Of a DNA stretch of 64,000 nucleotides, positions 1 through 13,130 are shown in pieces (position 1 is the first letter of the stretch; every line of letters begins with the position of its first letter). The DNA is from Limanda limanda. Its lineage: Eukaryota > Chordata > Actinopteri > Pleuronectiformes > Pleuronectidae. Below the pieces are notes generated by a model. That model was not told the DNA's origin and did not search any database. It worked only from the letters and a program-made list of their open reading frames with translations. Position numbers and translations under genes: made by a program. The stretch spans positions 18,960,199 through 19,024,198 of the forward strand of contig NC_083654.1 in NCBI RefSeq assembly GCF_963576545.1, in the 5' to 3' direction.

Positions 1-653
1 TGAGCAGCTACGAGGGCCCAGCGGGACTGGGCCTGGGGCTGGGCTACGGGATGGGGCTGGGTCAGGGGCACGGATACGCCTACAGCAAATCCCAGCTGCT
101 CTCCTCTGTGAAAAAAGTCCCGGTGAACACGGTGACATCGTCTCCGAAGCGTGTCATCGTCCAGGCGTCCACCAGCGAGCTCCTGCGCTGCCTGGGGGAG
201 TTCCTGTGCTGTCGCTGCTACCGCCTGAAGCATCTGTCCCCGGCCGACCCGGTGCTGTGGCTGCGGGCCGTGGACCGCTCGCTGCTGCTGCAGGGCTGGC
301 AGGACCAGGCCTTCGTCACGCCGGCCAACGTGGTCTTCGTCTACATGCTGTGCCGAGACGTGGTGGACGGCGACCTGGTGGCGTCGGAGCACGAGCTGCA
401 GGCCATCCTGCTCACCTGCCTCTACCTGTCCTACTCCTACATGGGCAACGAGATCTCCTACCCGCTCAAGCCCTTCCTGGTGGAGGCGGGTAAGGAGGCC
501 TTCTGGGACCGCTGCCTCGCCATCATCGACGCCACCAGCGCCAAGATGCTGCGCATCAACGCAGACCCGCACTTTTTCACACAAGTATTTGCCGAACTCA
601 AGAGGGAAGGCGGCTGTGGGCCTCAGGATTACAATCGGCTGCTGGACCGGTGA
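1..653 (+). CDS. cdk5r1: CDK5 activator 1 (p35)-like, 3' part
   Basis: Regulatory subunit that binds and activates the neuronal kinase CDK5. The frame is open from base 3 to the TGA at 651-653, so the start lies left of the window. The cyclin-fold activator domain is complete: it opens with [20 protein letters not shown], continues with [26 protein letters not shown] and [20 protein letters not shown], and ends in [12 protein letters not shown] and a terminal LDR. The insert-free tail and SSVKK-type linker resemble p35 (CDK5R1) more than p39 (CDK5R2). The segment before the linker is unusually Gly/Leu/Tyr-rich (about bases 15-90). No intron is needed, as in known CDK5R genes. GC is high in the coding part and drops after the stop. 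Whether this is the a or b teleost copy, or another ohnologue, cannot be told here. Confidence 0.93.
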   Translation, partial: SSYEGPAGLGLGLGYGMGLGQGHGYAYSKSQLLSSVKKVPVNTVTSSPKRVIVQASTSELLRCLGEFLCCRCYRLKHLSPADPVLWLRAVDRSLLLQGWQDQAFVTPANVVFVYMLCRDVVDGDLVASEHELQAILLTCLYLSYSYMGNEISYPLKPFLVEAGKEAFWDRCLAIIDATSAKMLRINADPHFFTQVFAELKREGGCGPQDYNRLLDR

Positions 654-1706
654 GAGGAGGACTCCGAGCACATCCTTGCCGACCGCATGCCTTTTTGTAT
701 CTCATGCACACAACCACTTGCACACAGACACACACATTTGTCTCGTACAAACGTCCCTCCACGTTTTCTGCCGATGTTCCGCAGAAACAAAGAAGGCCTG
801 GCTCGACTTTATTTATTTATTCATCCGTATTTGTTGCCTCCCCAGATTGAAACTGAGAATTGAAACGTTTCCTCTGAAGATTATCTCTGATTATTGGCCC
901 ATGAACACAGTTGTTGTCTCCCCCCCCCACTGGAATATCCACTTGAGTTTACATAAAAACAACCATTTGCACCATTTGCTCCACCTGTCCCCCCCCCCCC
1001 CAACGACCCCATGTGGCTGGTCCCAGTTGTCCCAGCTGCCCCTGTGGATCTGCACCACCTCCTCTGCTACCTGAGTCTGAATGTCATCACTCAGCATGAG
1101 GCAGCACGGGAGCGCCAAGGTTTTCTCTCTGGTTATTCTCACGACAACATGGATTCAAATAACGTTTTCCTCAGTGACAGAACAATCCACAAGGGGCCGG
1201 GTGGTTTCCTGGACGATACAAGGACACGTCTCGACATCCACTGCTGGTTTAAGCCCCGAGTGCCAGCGGTGAAGAGTGACTCAGAGCGACGGGAGCAGCT
1301 GATTGGTCCATGTTGTGTCCCCACTGGTCCTGCTGTGCGTTGTGTAATCAGGAGAGCTAACGGACCAGGCTCTGCTTCGTGGAGCCTTATGAGGGTCGGG
1401 TGGCCTGGAGGGGGGGACAGTTGCTGTGTGGACTCCTCTGTGTTTATGTCTAATCTAATCTGGAGACAGTTTCCTGGTGGACGCAGAATGCCTGACGTGT
1501 TTTGTGTGTGTGCACAGCCCTGAGTGTGTGTGTGGACGGCAGCCGGGGTCATCAGCTGTTTACCCCGTCCTTTGTTCCCTGCGTCTTGTTGACAGGGCAC
1601 CCGCGGCCGTGGTTTTAATGAGATTAGCAGATTAGTGCAGCCCCCCCCCCCCCCCCCGTCCGCTCTCAACCTCTGCCCTCCTCTTGTCCACCCGGCCGCC
1701 CTGCAG

Positions 1707-1751
1707 AGCTTCACCCTGCTGATCCAGGCCGGGCGGCACTGGGGCTGGACC
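1707..1751 (+). other. isolated exon-like segment with strong splice sites
   Basis: A 45-base open segment follows a long pyrimidine tract ending CCCTGCAG and is followed by the donor GTAAGC. Read in phase 0 it gives SFTLLIQAGRHWGWT. It vaguely recalls the N-terminal region of Notch ligands, but no companion exon was found within the window, so it may be a decoy, a relic, or an exon of an unrecognised transcript. Confidence 0.2.
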
Positions 1752-4700
1752 GTAAGCACAACACACATGTGCACAAACGCACATTTAAATACCTCTGTCG
1801 TGTGCATTTTGTTTATCCTGCACGAAGTCAACGTTGTGTGTGTGTGTGTCTGTCTGTTTGGGTGTACGTCTCGGGCTCAGAGGTGGAGGCAGGAAAGTGC
1901 TGCACGAGCGATCCAGGCAGGAGTGACAGATGAGCGGCGTTGTGGTTGACAGGGTTTGTTGTTGTTGCCTCTGAACTTGTCCCACTTTCCCATCAGTCAC
2001 TTGCGTGTCCTCATCTGTCGTCAGGAGGCTTTCGGATACAGGGACGTGTTTCCTCCCATAACTCAGGTCTCTGGCTAAATTATTCCCTCGAATGAACCAT
2101 TGGCATTTGTGCTTGGGTAGTTTCAATCTGTGTTTTCCCATGTGTTCATATGCGTGTTTGTGTGTGTCAGAGGAGGGTCACAGATGAGCCTATGGTTCAT
2201 CGGTAGTAATGCACTGAAGAAGAAGTGAATTCCCTGAATTTCTGTCAAAGCAGATCGTATTAGATATGTTTCCAGCTGGATTTTATGTCCCTAGAAATCT
2301 AGAAAAATCGTTTCCTGCTGCAAAAGATCACAGATCAACAAAGTTTACAGTTCAACCTTCGATGCCGACTTTATTCCAGTTGCAGGAAAGGAGACAAAAG
2401 CTGCAGAAAAGCACAATTATGCTCATGATGGCTCTTTGTAGATAAAAGGAAAATAAACAGCGAAACTACAAATCTGGATTTTTGCATTTTAGATTATTTG
2501 CATCCTGTTCTTGGGATCCCTCTGGAAAAGTATCTGCTTGCGACAAGTTGCTTGTGTCTAACAACTGATTTGGTTATAAAAGATTAAACATATAAACCTT
2601 TGTCAGAAATATGTTTTTCTACCTAAATTCAACTTCTGTTATCATGAGACCAAATCTATCTTGGGCCCCATTCAGATTTCATAACCCCTGCGTAGGGAAC
2701 CAGAGTTTTAGGATTGTGTTTGACATCCAGCACCATGTGACGCCCACAATAGCCTGAGACAAAGCTTTAATCTTATTGTGTTCAGGCATCTGGAGGTTTC
2801 CGAGCTCCGCCTCCGTCCTCGCTCTCGCACACTCTGCTGCGATGCTGCCGTTTGCACTCAACCTCAAGGTCGACCGCTCAACAAGAATCCCACAAGATGT
2901 GACCTTTACACACACGTGCACACAAATACACTCTGGTGCACGTAGCCTCCTTGGGTAATCCCGTCCTAATCCTCCCAACCAATCAAATGGAGAGCGGGAG
3001 CGCAGGATGAAAACATGAGGAAAGGAAAGTAAACGGTTCAGAATCCGATGAGTTTTGGTGTCACAGTTCCCGTACGTGGCTCGGCGTTCAGATCCCGAAG
3101 GCGGTCGAGTACGAGAGCTCCGCCCTGCTGCCTGGTCAGTGAGTCACCAAACGCCGCCGCCATCTCTGCGTCTGGAGCCCGGACTGGCAGCCATCTTGGG
3201 CCGGTTGTCGTGGTCACTGCAGCCCTCCCTCTCTGTCCTGGCCTTGGCTTTAACAAGGACAATTGTCTCTTGACTCAACCCCTCCAGCCTCCTACTCCTC
3301 CCCCCCCCCCTTCAACCCCATGTCCACACACACTCAGCTGTTGTTGTGCGCCGGCCGTTTCATTCGATTTGACACCCCACACCCGCCGGCCATTGTCAGG
3401 CCGAGGAAAGGCAGAATGGGGCTGTTTGTTGGCAAACGGGCTGGTTGTGTGTGTGTGTGTGTGTGTGTTTGTGTGTGAATGTGGGTCAAAGTTAAGGGCA
3501 ACATCTGCTTCCATCCCTCCGTCTCCTGTGGACCTGCACGATAATTAAATCACAAGTTTCAGATCAGCACGCTCAAGTGGGGCAGATATCAACCCGTCGA
3601 TCCGACGTCAGCGACAAATCAGGAATAATCTGCCACAGATTTCCTCTAATGAGAAACAACTCTCGCTCACATTTGGCTGGTTCTTCACGCCCGTCAGCAG
3701 CGCAGACACAGAGGAGCCACGTTTACTTAAGTCCAATTGAGCATTATCGCAATTTGGTCTCCAGCAAAAAGAGGCAACTGTCCCCCCCTCCCGTCCCGTC
3801 TGTCCACGCTGCCACCGAGCCGGATCGCCGAGCCGCTGCTCCTCCAGTCGTGTCACGGAGCAAAGCGTCTCAAAAGCCAATTAGCTCACTTCTCAGCTGG
3901 AGCGCTAATTCTGTTCATCCAATCAAACCCCCCCGCATCGTCCCTGAGTGCTTATACGTGACTGACGGCAAACAGACACATGATGCCTGTGACATCTCTG
4001 TGGATAATTTACATTTAGTGCAAACTGGACCTAGCTCTGTGGACGGAACCTTGGTCTTTGCAGGACATCTCAGACGGGCCTGAGAGACTTTTCATGTTTG
4101 TGTGAATAATGTGATCAAGATTTTAAAGCGTAAATATAGTGTTATTCTACATTTTTCTTACTGTCATCAAGTCCCATGCATTAGACTGTTTCAATACTCT
4201 GCCTTATCTGTGTATTCACCCCTAAGCCCACGTGTTGCTAAATTAAAATGTATTTAATATACTACACTTAACTATATAGTACTTTATTAAAAGAGCTGTA
4301 CTTTGAAGAAACCATTTCTCAAACAGGAGTAAAAGTCAATCTGTTTTCAGTTGTGGATTAATCCAAATAGTTTTAAAGAAGTGATCCTGTATCCGCACCC
4401 TGATTCGTATGTGCATCAACATTTAATGAGTACTTCCCTCACCCACACTGCCTCCTCCCACTAACTCTCATGGTGATACGTCCAGTAGTTTTAGTAAAAT
4501 CTTGTTCACAACCCAAACAGACTGGTACTTGGTACTGGACGAGTTACGAGCTGTTCTCACGGGATTTTGTTTGACAGTGAGAGAAACGTGAATAGATCCC
4601 CAGATTTGCGCTGGACGTGTCCACAGCTCTGTGAGTTGTGCTCAGTAACTTCAGTCCGATGCTTCTGATGCTGCAGGTCGAGACGGACGATTAGAAAAGA

Positions 4701-5734
4701 ACGAGTGAAAGAAGACGAGCTGTTACGAATGAGAAAAAGAAAAAGAAGGTGAATTACTCTTGCTGGGCAGTAGCATGAATGCCAGCCAGCTAGTTTAGTC
4801 ATGTTTCTTTTGTGTTTGTTTGTTTCTTTTTGTTTGTTTTTTTTACTTCTGCTTATGTTTGACTTTTTTTATCTGTGACATTTCAAAATGAAAGATTATT
4901 TTTTTCGGTGACTTCAAACCGGATCTGTTTCGGTCCTTGGAAACATGTGTTGGTGTAACGATCATCATCATGGTGGTGATGTGTCCGTGTTTAGAATCTG
5001 CAGACACAGAAGAAACTCGTTTTCTCAGCCGGCTCCTGAAATAGCAAAGCATGTGAAATTCATGTGAGTGATTCGAGAATCATGACTCTGGTATTTTAAA
5101 CTCATACGTACAGTAAATGTGCAGATATGATCAAGTCAGAGGTCATCAATAGCTTGTTTCATCGATGCCCCAGCTGGCGACACAAAGGCGGCCATTGTAC
5201 GGGCGGCGTGTGTCGCTGGCAGCTCCGGCTCGGCCCGGTTCCCCCCCCCTTTCCCCCCCGCTGGTGGTAGCTTCACTTCCAGCTTCAGAAAGATCCTCAT
5301 TCACACTAATGTTAATGTTGCTACCAAAAAACTCTGTGACTGTCCAGTGTCCGTGTACTTCACCGCTGCCTGGGTCCCCCTGAGTTACCATGGATATTCC
5401 CCCCCCATTGCAACCCAGACGAAGCAGCACCATCACCTCGGGCGACTTTTGTAAAGCCACTGAAGTGAGTGTAGCGTCAGACATAAAAAAATACTGTTGA
5501 TGGGAAAAACTTGAAAAACAAAATGTGACTGTTTCATTATTTCATGTTTCATTTTTTCATGATGATGATGTTTTACTATGTTGATTATTTAATAAAGTAT
5601 TGAGCTGAAATGGAAAACCTGCTCGTTCTCTCTGTTCTGCGGTGGGTCCGAGAAAAAACACACAGACCGACAACACATGGGCTGCAAATAGAAAACTGCA
5701 CTGCACATACTCACAACACAACATGCCACAACAC

Positions 5735-6352
5735 AACCAAAAACTCACAATACAACCACATCCCACAACAATAGTGAAATACTCACAATCCAACCAAATA
5801 CTGAGAACACAACCAAATACTTACAACACAACCAAATACAACACAACCAAATACTCACAATGCAACCAAATACAACACAACCAAATACTCACAATGCAAC
5901 CAAATACTGAGAACACAACCAAATACTCACAACACAACCAAATACAACACAACCAAATACTCACAATGCAACCAAATACTGAGAACACAACCAAATACTC
6001 ACAATGCAACCAAATACTGAGAACACAACCAAATACTCACAACACAACCAAATACAACACAACCAAATACTCACAATGCCACCAAATACTGAGAACACAA
6101 CCAAATACTCACAACACAACCAAATACAACACAACCAAATACTCACAATGCAACCAAATACTGAGAACACAACCAAATACTCACAACACAACCAAATACA
6201 ACACAACCAAATACTCACAATGCAACCAAATACTGAGAACACAACCAAATACTCACAACACAACCAAATACAACACAACCAAATACTCACAATGCAACCA
6301 AATGCTGAGAACACAACCAAATACTCACAACACAACCAAATACTCACGGTCA
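5735..6352. repeat. minisatellite, 72-bp higher-order unit
   Basis: Tandem array built from the word ACAACCAAATACTCA and variants. The sub-motif CAATGC(A/C)ACC recurs at 6002, 6074, 6146, 6218 and 6290, exactly 72 bases apart, which shows a higher-order unit in the right half. The left half is less regular. Long open frames on both strands across it are a by-product of the repeat lacking stop codons. Confidence 0.9.
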
Positions 6353-7198
6353 TGTTGTGAGCAATACGTTTTGTTAATTGTTGATATTTCGTTGCGTTGT
6401 ATTTGCAGTGTTTTCTACATTTGCAGCACTTGTGTTGTCAAATTGATGTTTTCTTCCTTTGCATGTGTTGTGTCTATTTGCACAGTCGGTGTTAAGTTGT
6501 GTTGAGCTCTCAGGGCCACCGTACTTTTTCACACATGTTGCATCTGCAGCGTTCACACACTTAACCAAAGCTGCCCCCCCCCTCTTTTGTTCTCCTCACA
6601 TTACACATGCTATACTCTCCTGGCTGTAAATTCATGTCACACACAGAACACACACAGCAACACAATAGCCCTGTGCTGCATGCAGATGGCCTTCTGGCTT
6701 CCAGGCAGCCGGCGCCGTGCCCTCAGTCAGTCGGCAGCTTCTGCAACCACAGGTGGAAACCGTGTGGTGCAGCCGCCGCCCTGCGAGACGTGTGAGAAGC
6801 GTGAGAGACGCTGAGCTGCAGAGTTCACAGAGGTTTGATCTGCAGGAGTGTAAAAGGGGAAATGAAGAGAGCAGGTTTATTTGTGTGGATGGTGGAGTTC
6901 TCCCTCATCGACACTTTCATACTGTTAAAAGCGTGTTCTTTTATCCTTTAAGAGAAGAAGAGCCGAATTGGGTTTGCTCAATCAAAGTATTTATTTAGGA
7001 AACAATGAACAGGTTATAGCAAAAGCAATGGGCTTCCAGTACATTAGGTGTATCAGAGCGCCATGAACATCCGGCGTCTGTCTATTTTATAACAGAAGAT
7101 CTTCGTTCCTCCTCCTCGAAAGTGCGCAGGCGTAATCCATCCTCCTGGCTTTTGGAATATACGGAAGTGAAAAGGAAGACACTCCCAATGACGCTATA

Positions 7199-7211
7199 GT
7201 TGCTAGGCAAC
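7199..7211. promoter_or_regulatory. X-box-like palindrome (RFX-type)
   Basis: GTTGCTAGGCAAC is a 5+3+5 inverted repeat close to the consensus bound by RFX transcription factors (GTTGCC half sites). It is followed by TTTACTTCATAAAA. Single short motif; no gene start is evident next to it. Confidence 0.3.
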
Positions 7212-8232
7212 CTGTTTACTTCATAAAAGTCCTTGAACCACAGATGCAATGTGGGGCAAAATTGTTGTCCAGCGAAGCAAAGAATATTATGTTTCAGCTA
7301 TATCATAGCAAACCTGACTGTGTAAACATTTGGATCCTCGAAACCAAAGCAACGAAACAGAAGTAAAGTCAACAACGTCACTCTGTCTGACCTCCTATCA
7401 AGACAGGTGTGAGACTGACCATCAATATGACACACACACAATTCTAGCTAGTTTCAAGATTGAACATTCTGAGAATCAAAAGATTGTTGCTAATATTCTG
7501 TATGAAGGCCTAATATCTAACTAAAACTACCTCTAGCTTTATTTGGTAAGAGTACAAATATAATTTGAAATGATGCTATCTTTATTTGTTTAGAATTCTG
7601 TCAGCTCAGAGAGAAACTAAAATGTAGAAATCTCAACAATACACAACAACAGCCTTTTGTTTTTTTAATGCAAACTCACAGTTTGAACATTAGGATGTTA
7701 AAAACTCAGTTCAGCTTAAACTTCAACTTGGTGTTTTTAAAAAATACTCGAGTACAACGAACATAAGATCGATGTCCTCCAAAGATCCAGTTACGGTTTT
7801 GACTTATTCTAAAACTGATATGCTGAAGAAGACGTCAACTTGGAAAGACAATGAGATTCAAGAACTTTTAAATATCAACATGTTTTGTCTTGTTTTGTTT
7901 AAAACCAACACAAAATCAAAAGTGAAAGTGATAAGTTGTGGTTGTATGAGCTGATATATTAAGCTCAGCTTCATATAAATATGAGATTGACTTTGTAAAA
8001 CCAGCTAAAGATATTCTGTGAGTATATTCACGTGGCTGCACAAGAATAATCTGACATAACACAGGTCAGAGAAATGCACAGAAGCAAAATACAGGAAAAC
8101 AACTCAATATCAGAAATGCAGCATTTCTCATTTTGAACCGATCCATTCAGTTTTATTATCGTGTAGCAGATGTCGGCCATAAAACTAAGACTCAAAAATG
8201 GCTTTGCCGTCAAAGCAGCTTACTTGTTGTCT

Positions 8233-8233
<1 letters not shown>

Positions 8234-8301
<68 letters not shown>
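8234..8301. repeat. (CT)n microsatellite
   Basis: About 34 uninterrupted CT dinucleotides. Confidence 0.97.
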
Positions 8302-8305
<4 letters not shown>

Positions 8306-8449
8306 ACTGATGCTATTGGAAAATGATTATTTAAATGCCATTTATAATCTGTTCACAGCGCTGGACGCAGAGGGCAACCGGGGGAAACCATATGCCGCCG
8401 GTCAGAGGCGAGGTCAGTGGCCGAGGCAGGGGACACCTCCAAGGGCGGA

Positions 8450-8496
8450 GGGGTGAGGGAGGTGAGGGAGGTGAGGGAGGTGAGGGAGGTGAGGCC
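8450..8496. repeat. 10-bp tandem repeat GGTGAGGGAG
   Basis: Four to five near-perfect copies of a 10-base G-rich unit; very short array. Confidence 0.9.
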
Positions 8497-9094
8497 CGGA
8501 TGCTTTGATTGAATAACACAAAAAGAGGAGGACGGATGAATTGAGATTGAAGAGGAGCGGCTGCAGATGGCTGAGCCTCTTCCAGATTTCTCTTTTTCCT
8601 CCGAGGACACAAATCACCCAGTGCTCTGCCTCCCAGTGTCAGACCTCTATAGTGGCCCTGTTGGATCCCAGTGGCTTCCTGAAAGCCTCGGCTGCTGCTC
8701 GCCGGCTTTTATCCGTCCTCTGGGATCCACCGGGCTCCACAACGCCCTCTGTCAATGCTGCCTATAGAAACCAGTGTTAATGTTATCACTTCAAGCTGCG
8801 TCTCAGGAATAACAACTCGACTCTGGTGCAAGCTCAACACAAGCTGCAGCTTTTATTTCTTTTATTATTTCTAAACTCATTTTAAAGATGCACGGTTTTT
8901 GATCTTGATCATTCAAACACATCTGTCGAGTTTTGGATTTCGTCACATCTTCTCTAAGTGAGGAGCCTGATAATCAACATGAAATTATTTTAAGTGTTTG
9001 TTTGTTTTAAAGTCTTTTGTTTGCAAGTTAAGCAAACTGGTTTATGATCTACACTGGAGTCAGGGGACAACATATAACAGTGACTTGTTTTTGT

Positions 9095-9200
9095 AATAGT
9101 AATATTCATAAACTTTATATAGCACTTTTAAAAACAGAGTTAAGTGCTTCACAAACAAGATAACTGTTAAAAATAAAAAGACATATAGTAAAATTAATAA
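9095..9200. mobile_element. retroposon 3'-tail-like remnant
   Basis: The stretch with CTTTATATAGCACTTTTAAAA followed by AAGTGCTTCACAAACAAG resembles the 3' tails shared by many teleost SINEs and LINEs (TATATAGCGCTTT...AAAGTGCTTTACA), but no head or box B motif could be located. Probably a truncated fragment. Confidence 0.35.
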
Positions 9201-10963
9201 AAAAGGCTTAAGAAGCAGTTTTGAGGTACCTCTATCAATATAAATGAAAAAATTAGAATGAAATAATTAATGTATAAGTATAACTCAGCACAATTGTTTT
9301 ATATACTTCTATGAATGTCAATGGTAAATCTGCCTCCATCATCTTTAAAACCTATACAGAGATTGGAGCTTAGCAAAGAGTCAACTCACAAACTCCCGTA
9401 ACCACCATTGTGACCTAGATGTCTATATTTGAAATATAAACTTAATCTAGGAGTCTGGCCCAGATTCAGCCGGCAGCGTTTTAATAGAATATAAAAGATT
9501 CCCTGTCGTCATAACGGCAGAAATAAAGATCTCGCTCTGCAGCTGAGCTTCAAAGGGAATAACAGCGTTTGAAATCAGGTTCCCTCAGATTTCCGTGCAG
9601 ATCAGGGTTCAGTGCCGGGCCTCGGAGAGCAGGAGCTCGCTGGCACACGCTGACCGGGGGGGGGGAACAGATGGTTCAATCAGCCGGGCGCCCGTCAGTA
9701 GAGGGTGAAGGACGCGGCGCCAGAGGGGGAATCCACGGATCCCCGGGGGGACGTCAGACTTTCTGAAGAGCAATCAGAGGTGCCATTAAAGATTCATAAC
9801 GCGGTGAAACCGAGAGCAAAACATACAAATAGCTAGTAAACATATATATATACACTGAAATAGTCACTTCAGGAACATTCAGAAGTACTTGTTTTATACT
9901 TTATGATATCTCAGATGGAGATAAAGTGCTTTTTAAACAGTTAGGATATGATACCAATAAAATATGATGCTATAGATGTAGCAGTAGCTCCAGTGCAACC
10001 ATCTAAACACAGGAATACTGTTTACAAATGTATCATGGGTCATTCGTTGTGTAACTATTAATACAATATTTATGAATGATCAATAATTAAAGGAATAACT
10101 TGACATTCTGATTAATACTGTTGGTTCTCTTGCTCTGAATCTGAATCTGAATTCTGTGCCACGGTTTCTGACGTCTATGAAAACTTAAACTTTTAAGCGC
10201 TGTGGTTTCTAATAGATTTTCCTGATTAGTGAGAATTCAGACTGACGGCATGTTGGTTCAGAGCGAGCCAAAGCAAAAACCAATCTCTCCCCCCCTCATG
10301 TTACTGTAATCTCCAGCATGTGACCTCCCCTCCCTCCAGGGGCCTGATGACGTAGGGATGCTGGAAAACCTGCAGGGCACCAAACCAGTGGCCGGGCGGC
10401 CCTGAGAGGATTTAGAGGCAGAAACACAGCGGCTCTGGGACACATATTATATTCCCACTGGTAAATCCTCTCCAACTCATTACCAAATCCTCGCTGCAGG
10501 GCTGCTAATCTCTAAAGAGAGACGGACCAGGTGCCAGTCTTTTTGTAATGGAATTGGACACAGCGCTTTAATGGATTGCATCAACATTTGCCCGTCCTGA
10601 TAAAGTAGATCCCACGTAGAGGAATCTTATTTGTGAGGTGCAGAACGAGAGGAAACCCTTAGAAAACGTCTTCATAATGAAAAACAGTGTGAAGGGATTT
10701 CACATGAATCCACATTCCCAGTGCTTGATTGATGGAATGAGACTGGAGCTGTCAGAGATGAAGAGGATCGGGCGAGTTATGAGGAAGAGGAGATGAGCCA
10801 GGAGGTGATGAGGAAACAAATTAAACCTATCACACTCTGTCTGTTAACGATGAATAACGATTATGAATATGTTTGTGTCTGTGAACGAGATTCTGCTTTG
10901 ACGGAGCAAAATGTCCTCGTTTGGATCCGATGATTAACTGTTCATCTGTTTAGGAAGTGTGTA

Positions 10964-10966
<3 letters not shown>

Positions 10967-11055
<89 letters not shown>
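10967..11055. repeat. (GT)n microsatellite
   Basis: About 44 uninterrupted GT dinucleotides. Confidence 0.97.
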
Positions 11056-11056
<1 letters not shown>

Positions 11057-13124
11057 ACGAAACACACACACATGAAATACTCAGTGACGGGGAGGATATG
11101 CTTCAATTTGCATTTCCAAAGGCTGCTCTCACACTTCATGTGTAAATCACAGCTTTCACATCGATGATTAAAGGATTTGACGAGAACAAATTTGCTCTAA
11201 TCGTTGTGTCTGACTGAATATGATGTTGAGTGTGACAGCGACTGGTCTGATTGGTGGAGCTGTGGTTTCCAGTTCATCATCTCTCTGGCCTTCGTCTGTC
11301 ACAGTGACACAGATCAGTGCGGAACACGAGTTCCTTCTGCATTTGAATTTTCTTATTTGGGGAGAAGTTGAGTGAGATGTACCAGAGAGACGTGACCTGA
11401 TCCGACTTTAAATCAGATGCACAAATAACCTTGTTGTGTCTCTGTGGTCAAAACAAGGCAGAGGACTGAAAATGGTTGTTTCTGTTGGACGTTACTCGGA
11501 CTAATGAGATCTCAGAGTGAATAAACTAAACAATACGCTGGAATATGAATGTTTTGCTGCACCGCTGCTGACCGGGGTCGACTTGAGAGAACCTGAAGGC
11601 AAGGGGCATTGTGGGTAAAGCTGAACACTGACATGAAAATGTTCTTAGAAGTTTCTGATGGGAGGAAGCATCTCGGCTGCAAAATCGGAACCTGATCTAC
11701 TTCCCTCACACGTGCACAGAGCTCCAGATGTTCTCCTCAAGTCCAGATTGATCTGCATTGTCCCTGGAGCAGTCCCCCCCCCCCCCCCCCCCCCCCTGGC
11801 AGACGTTCTCCTCCGGGTCGTTCACACGTCGGCGTCACCTGTGGATCCTCTCGGTGCCGTTGGAGCCATGTGAGAGTTACAAGGTGTGAATTGGCGTCAA
11901 AGGGCCTCGGAGGGGAAGTGAGGACGACCTTCTAATGAGCTGATAAGTGCTGCGTCATGCTTCAATCAGGACGACACTCACACGCCGGCTCCGGGGGATC
12001 GATCCGCCCACGCCGGCTCCACGACCACTTCAAAGAGGGAAAGAATCGTGTTTACGACGGCGTCACTTCAAACTGCAGCTCTGGACGGGTTCAGGAAGTC
12101 ACTTCAGAGTTAACCTGACCCTGACTCTGTGCTCAATGTGAAGCATGAAGTATTTCAGCTGTAGTAGCTGCAGGTTAACATCACATTATCCATGTAATTG
12201 CAGCGAGTGCACGGCCATGAATCGGTGGAAGCCGGATGTGGCTTCTAGAGAGAGAGGATCCCTCCCATGTGGGCTTCTATCGCACTTCACATGTGGATCT
12301 CTGAGGTTTCTCCTGTCGATACGGTTCCTCCTAGCTCTCTATGAGGATTAAGAACAGAGGACGTCTCATCTTGTTGAGCCCTTTGAGACAAACTGTGATT
12401 TATGAATAGTCTGTTTCCACATAACTACAAATTCCACTCCCTCAACACACACACACTCACACACGCAGATGTACAGAGTGTTACCGAGCAGTGAGCCTTG
12501 GGGACTGAGTCAGGATGGTGAAACCCCCCCCCGTCACAGCGAGGGCAGGTCGTCACTAAGTCGCAGGAACAGGTCAGCGTGGAGCGAGACGGGATGAACG
12601 CTGGCAGCACTCCACAGATTTAAGCTCACAGACTAAGCTTTTAAGTGAGATATGATGAGTTTCAGTCCAAACTGAAACATCCACCATTTGGGAAAGTGAA
12701 TGTTTTTGCAGGCGACTGGCGGCTCAGTAACTAGATTTTAAATCTGCATTAATACACAGTGGTGGATGTTATCATGTGTATCTAAAGTTTTACTCTTTTA
12801 GATGTTTTTCCATTAGTGGGAAAGTTGGATCTCTTCATTCATTCTTCTCAACGCCACCAGGCACAGACCATCATGACCACGGCTGCTGCAGCCAAACTCT
12901 GCAAAGGCTTTGAACCTCAGTCCTCGGAAATCCTGTAAAATTATGTCTGTAGCGTCCGTGTTTATCCGCCCAGCTGATCCCAGCGGACCACAGAGGAAAT
13001 GGCTCTTGCGTGAGTTTGAATTGAACATCTTTAAGTGTTTTCAAATCCCTCAGGAGACGTCGTAGTGTAAATGATCTGCACGTTTCACTCCACAACACAA
13101 ATCAGGGGAAAGCTCCCGAGCTCT

Positions 13125-13130
13125 TTTATT
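13125..13130 (-). terminator. candidate poly(A) signal of myo1g
   Basis: AATAAA on the - strand, about 640 bases past the myo1g stop codon. A second AATAAA lies nearer the stop around 13,228. Either could end the 3' UTR; transcript data would decide. Confidence 0.4.

Larger units (their letters stand above)
654..13100. other. intergenic region between cdk5r1-like and myo1g
   Basis: About 12.4 kb without a recognisable gene. The first part is presumably the 3' UTR of the CDK5 activator gene; AATAAA signals on the + strand occur at 2452-2457 and 5591-5596, and I cannot tell which is used. The region holds poly-C runs, a short (GT)n near 3446, the 72-bp minisatellite (5.7-6.4 kb), (CT)n at 8.23 kb, a 10-bp GGTGAGGGAG repeat at 8.45-8.49 kb, a SINE/LINE-tail-like segment near 9.1 kb and (GT)n at 10.97 kb. 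Open frames here are short, low-complexity or lack any family resemblance. Confidence 0.7.

Noticed and set aside
3577..4083. 168-codon + frame
   Set aside because: Random-looking composition, no splice or promoter context, and no family resemblance; GC-rich intergenic DNA can leave such frames open.
5642..6505. 287-codon frame on + and repeats of CCEYLVVFSVFG on the - strand
   Set aside because: By-product of the 72-bp minisatellite; the non-repeat flanks show no protein family.
8567..8767. 66-codon + frame beginning MAEPLPDFSFSSED with a good start context
   Set aside because: Plausible-looking but isolated, with no recognised domain, polyadenylation or splice context; not enough to call a gene.
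10942..11167. VCVCV/HTHTHT frames here and at other dinucleotide tracts (21,985; 31,600; 53,640)
   Set aside because: Translated (GT)n microsatellites, not genes.
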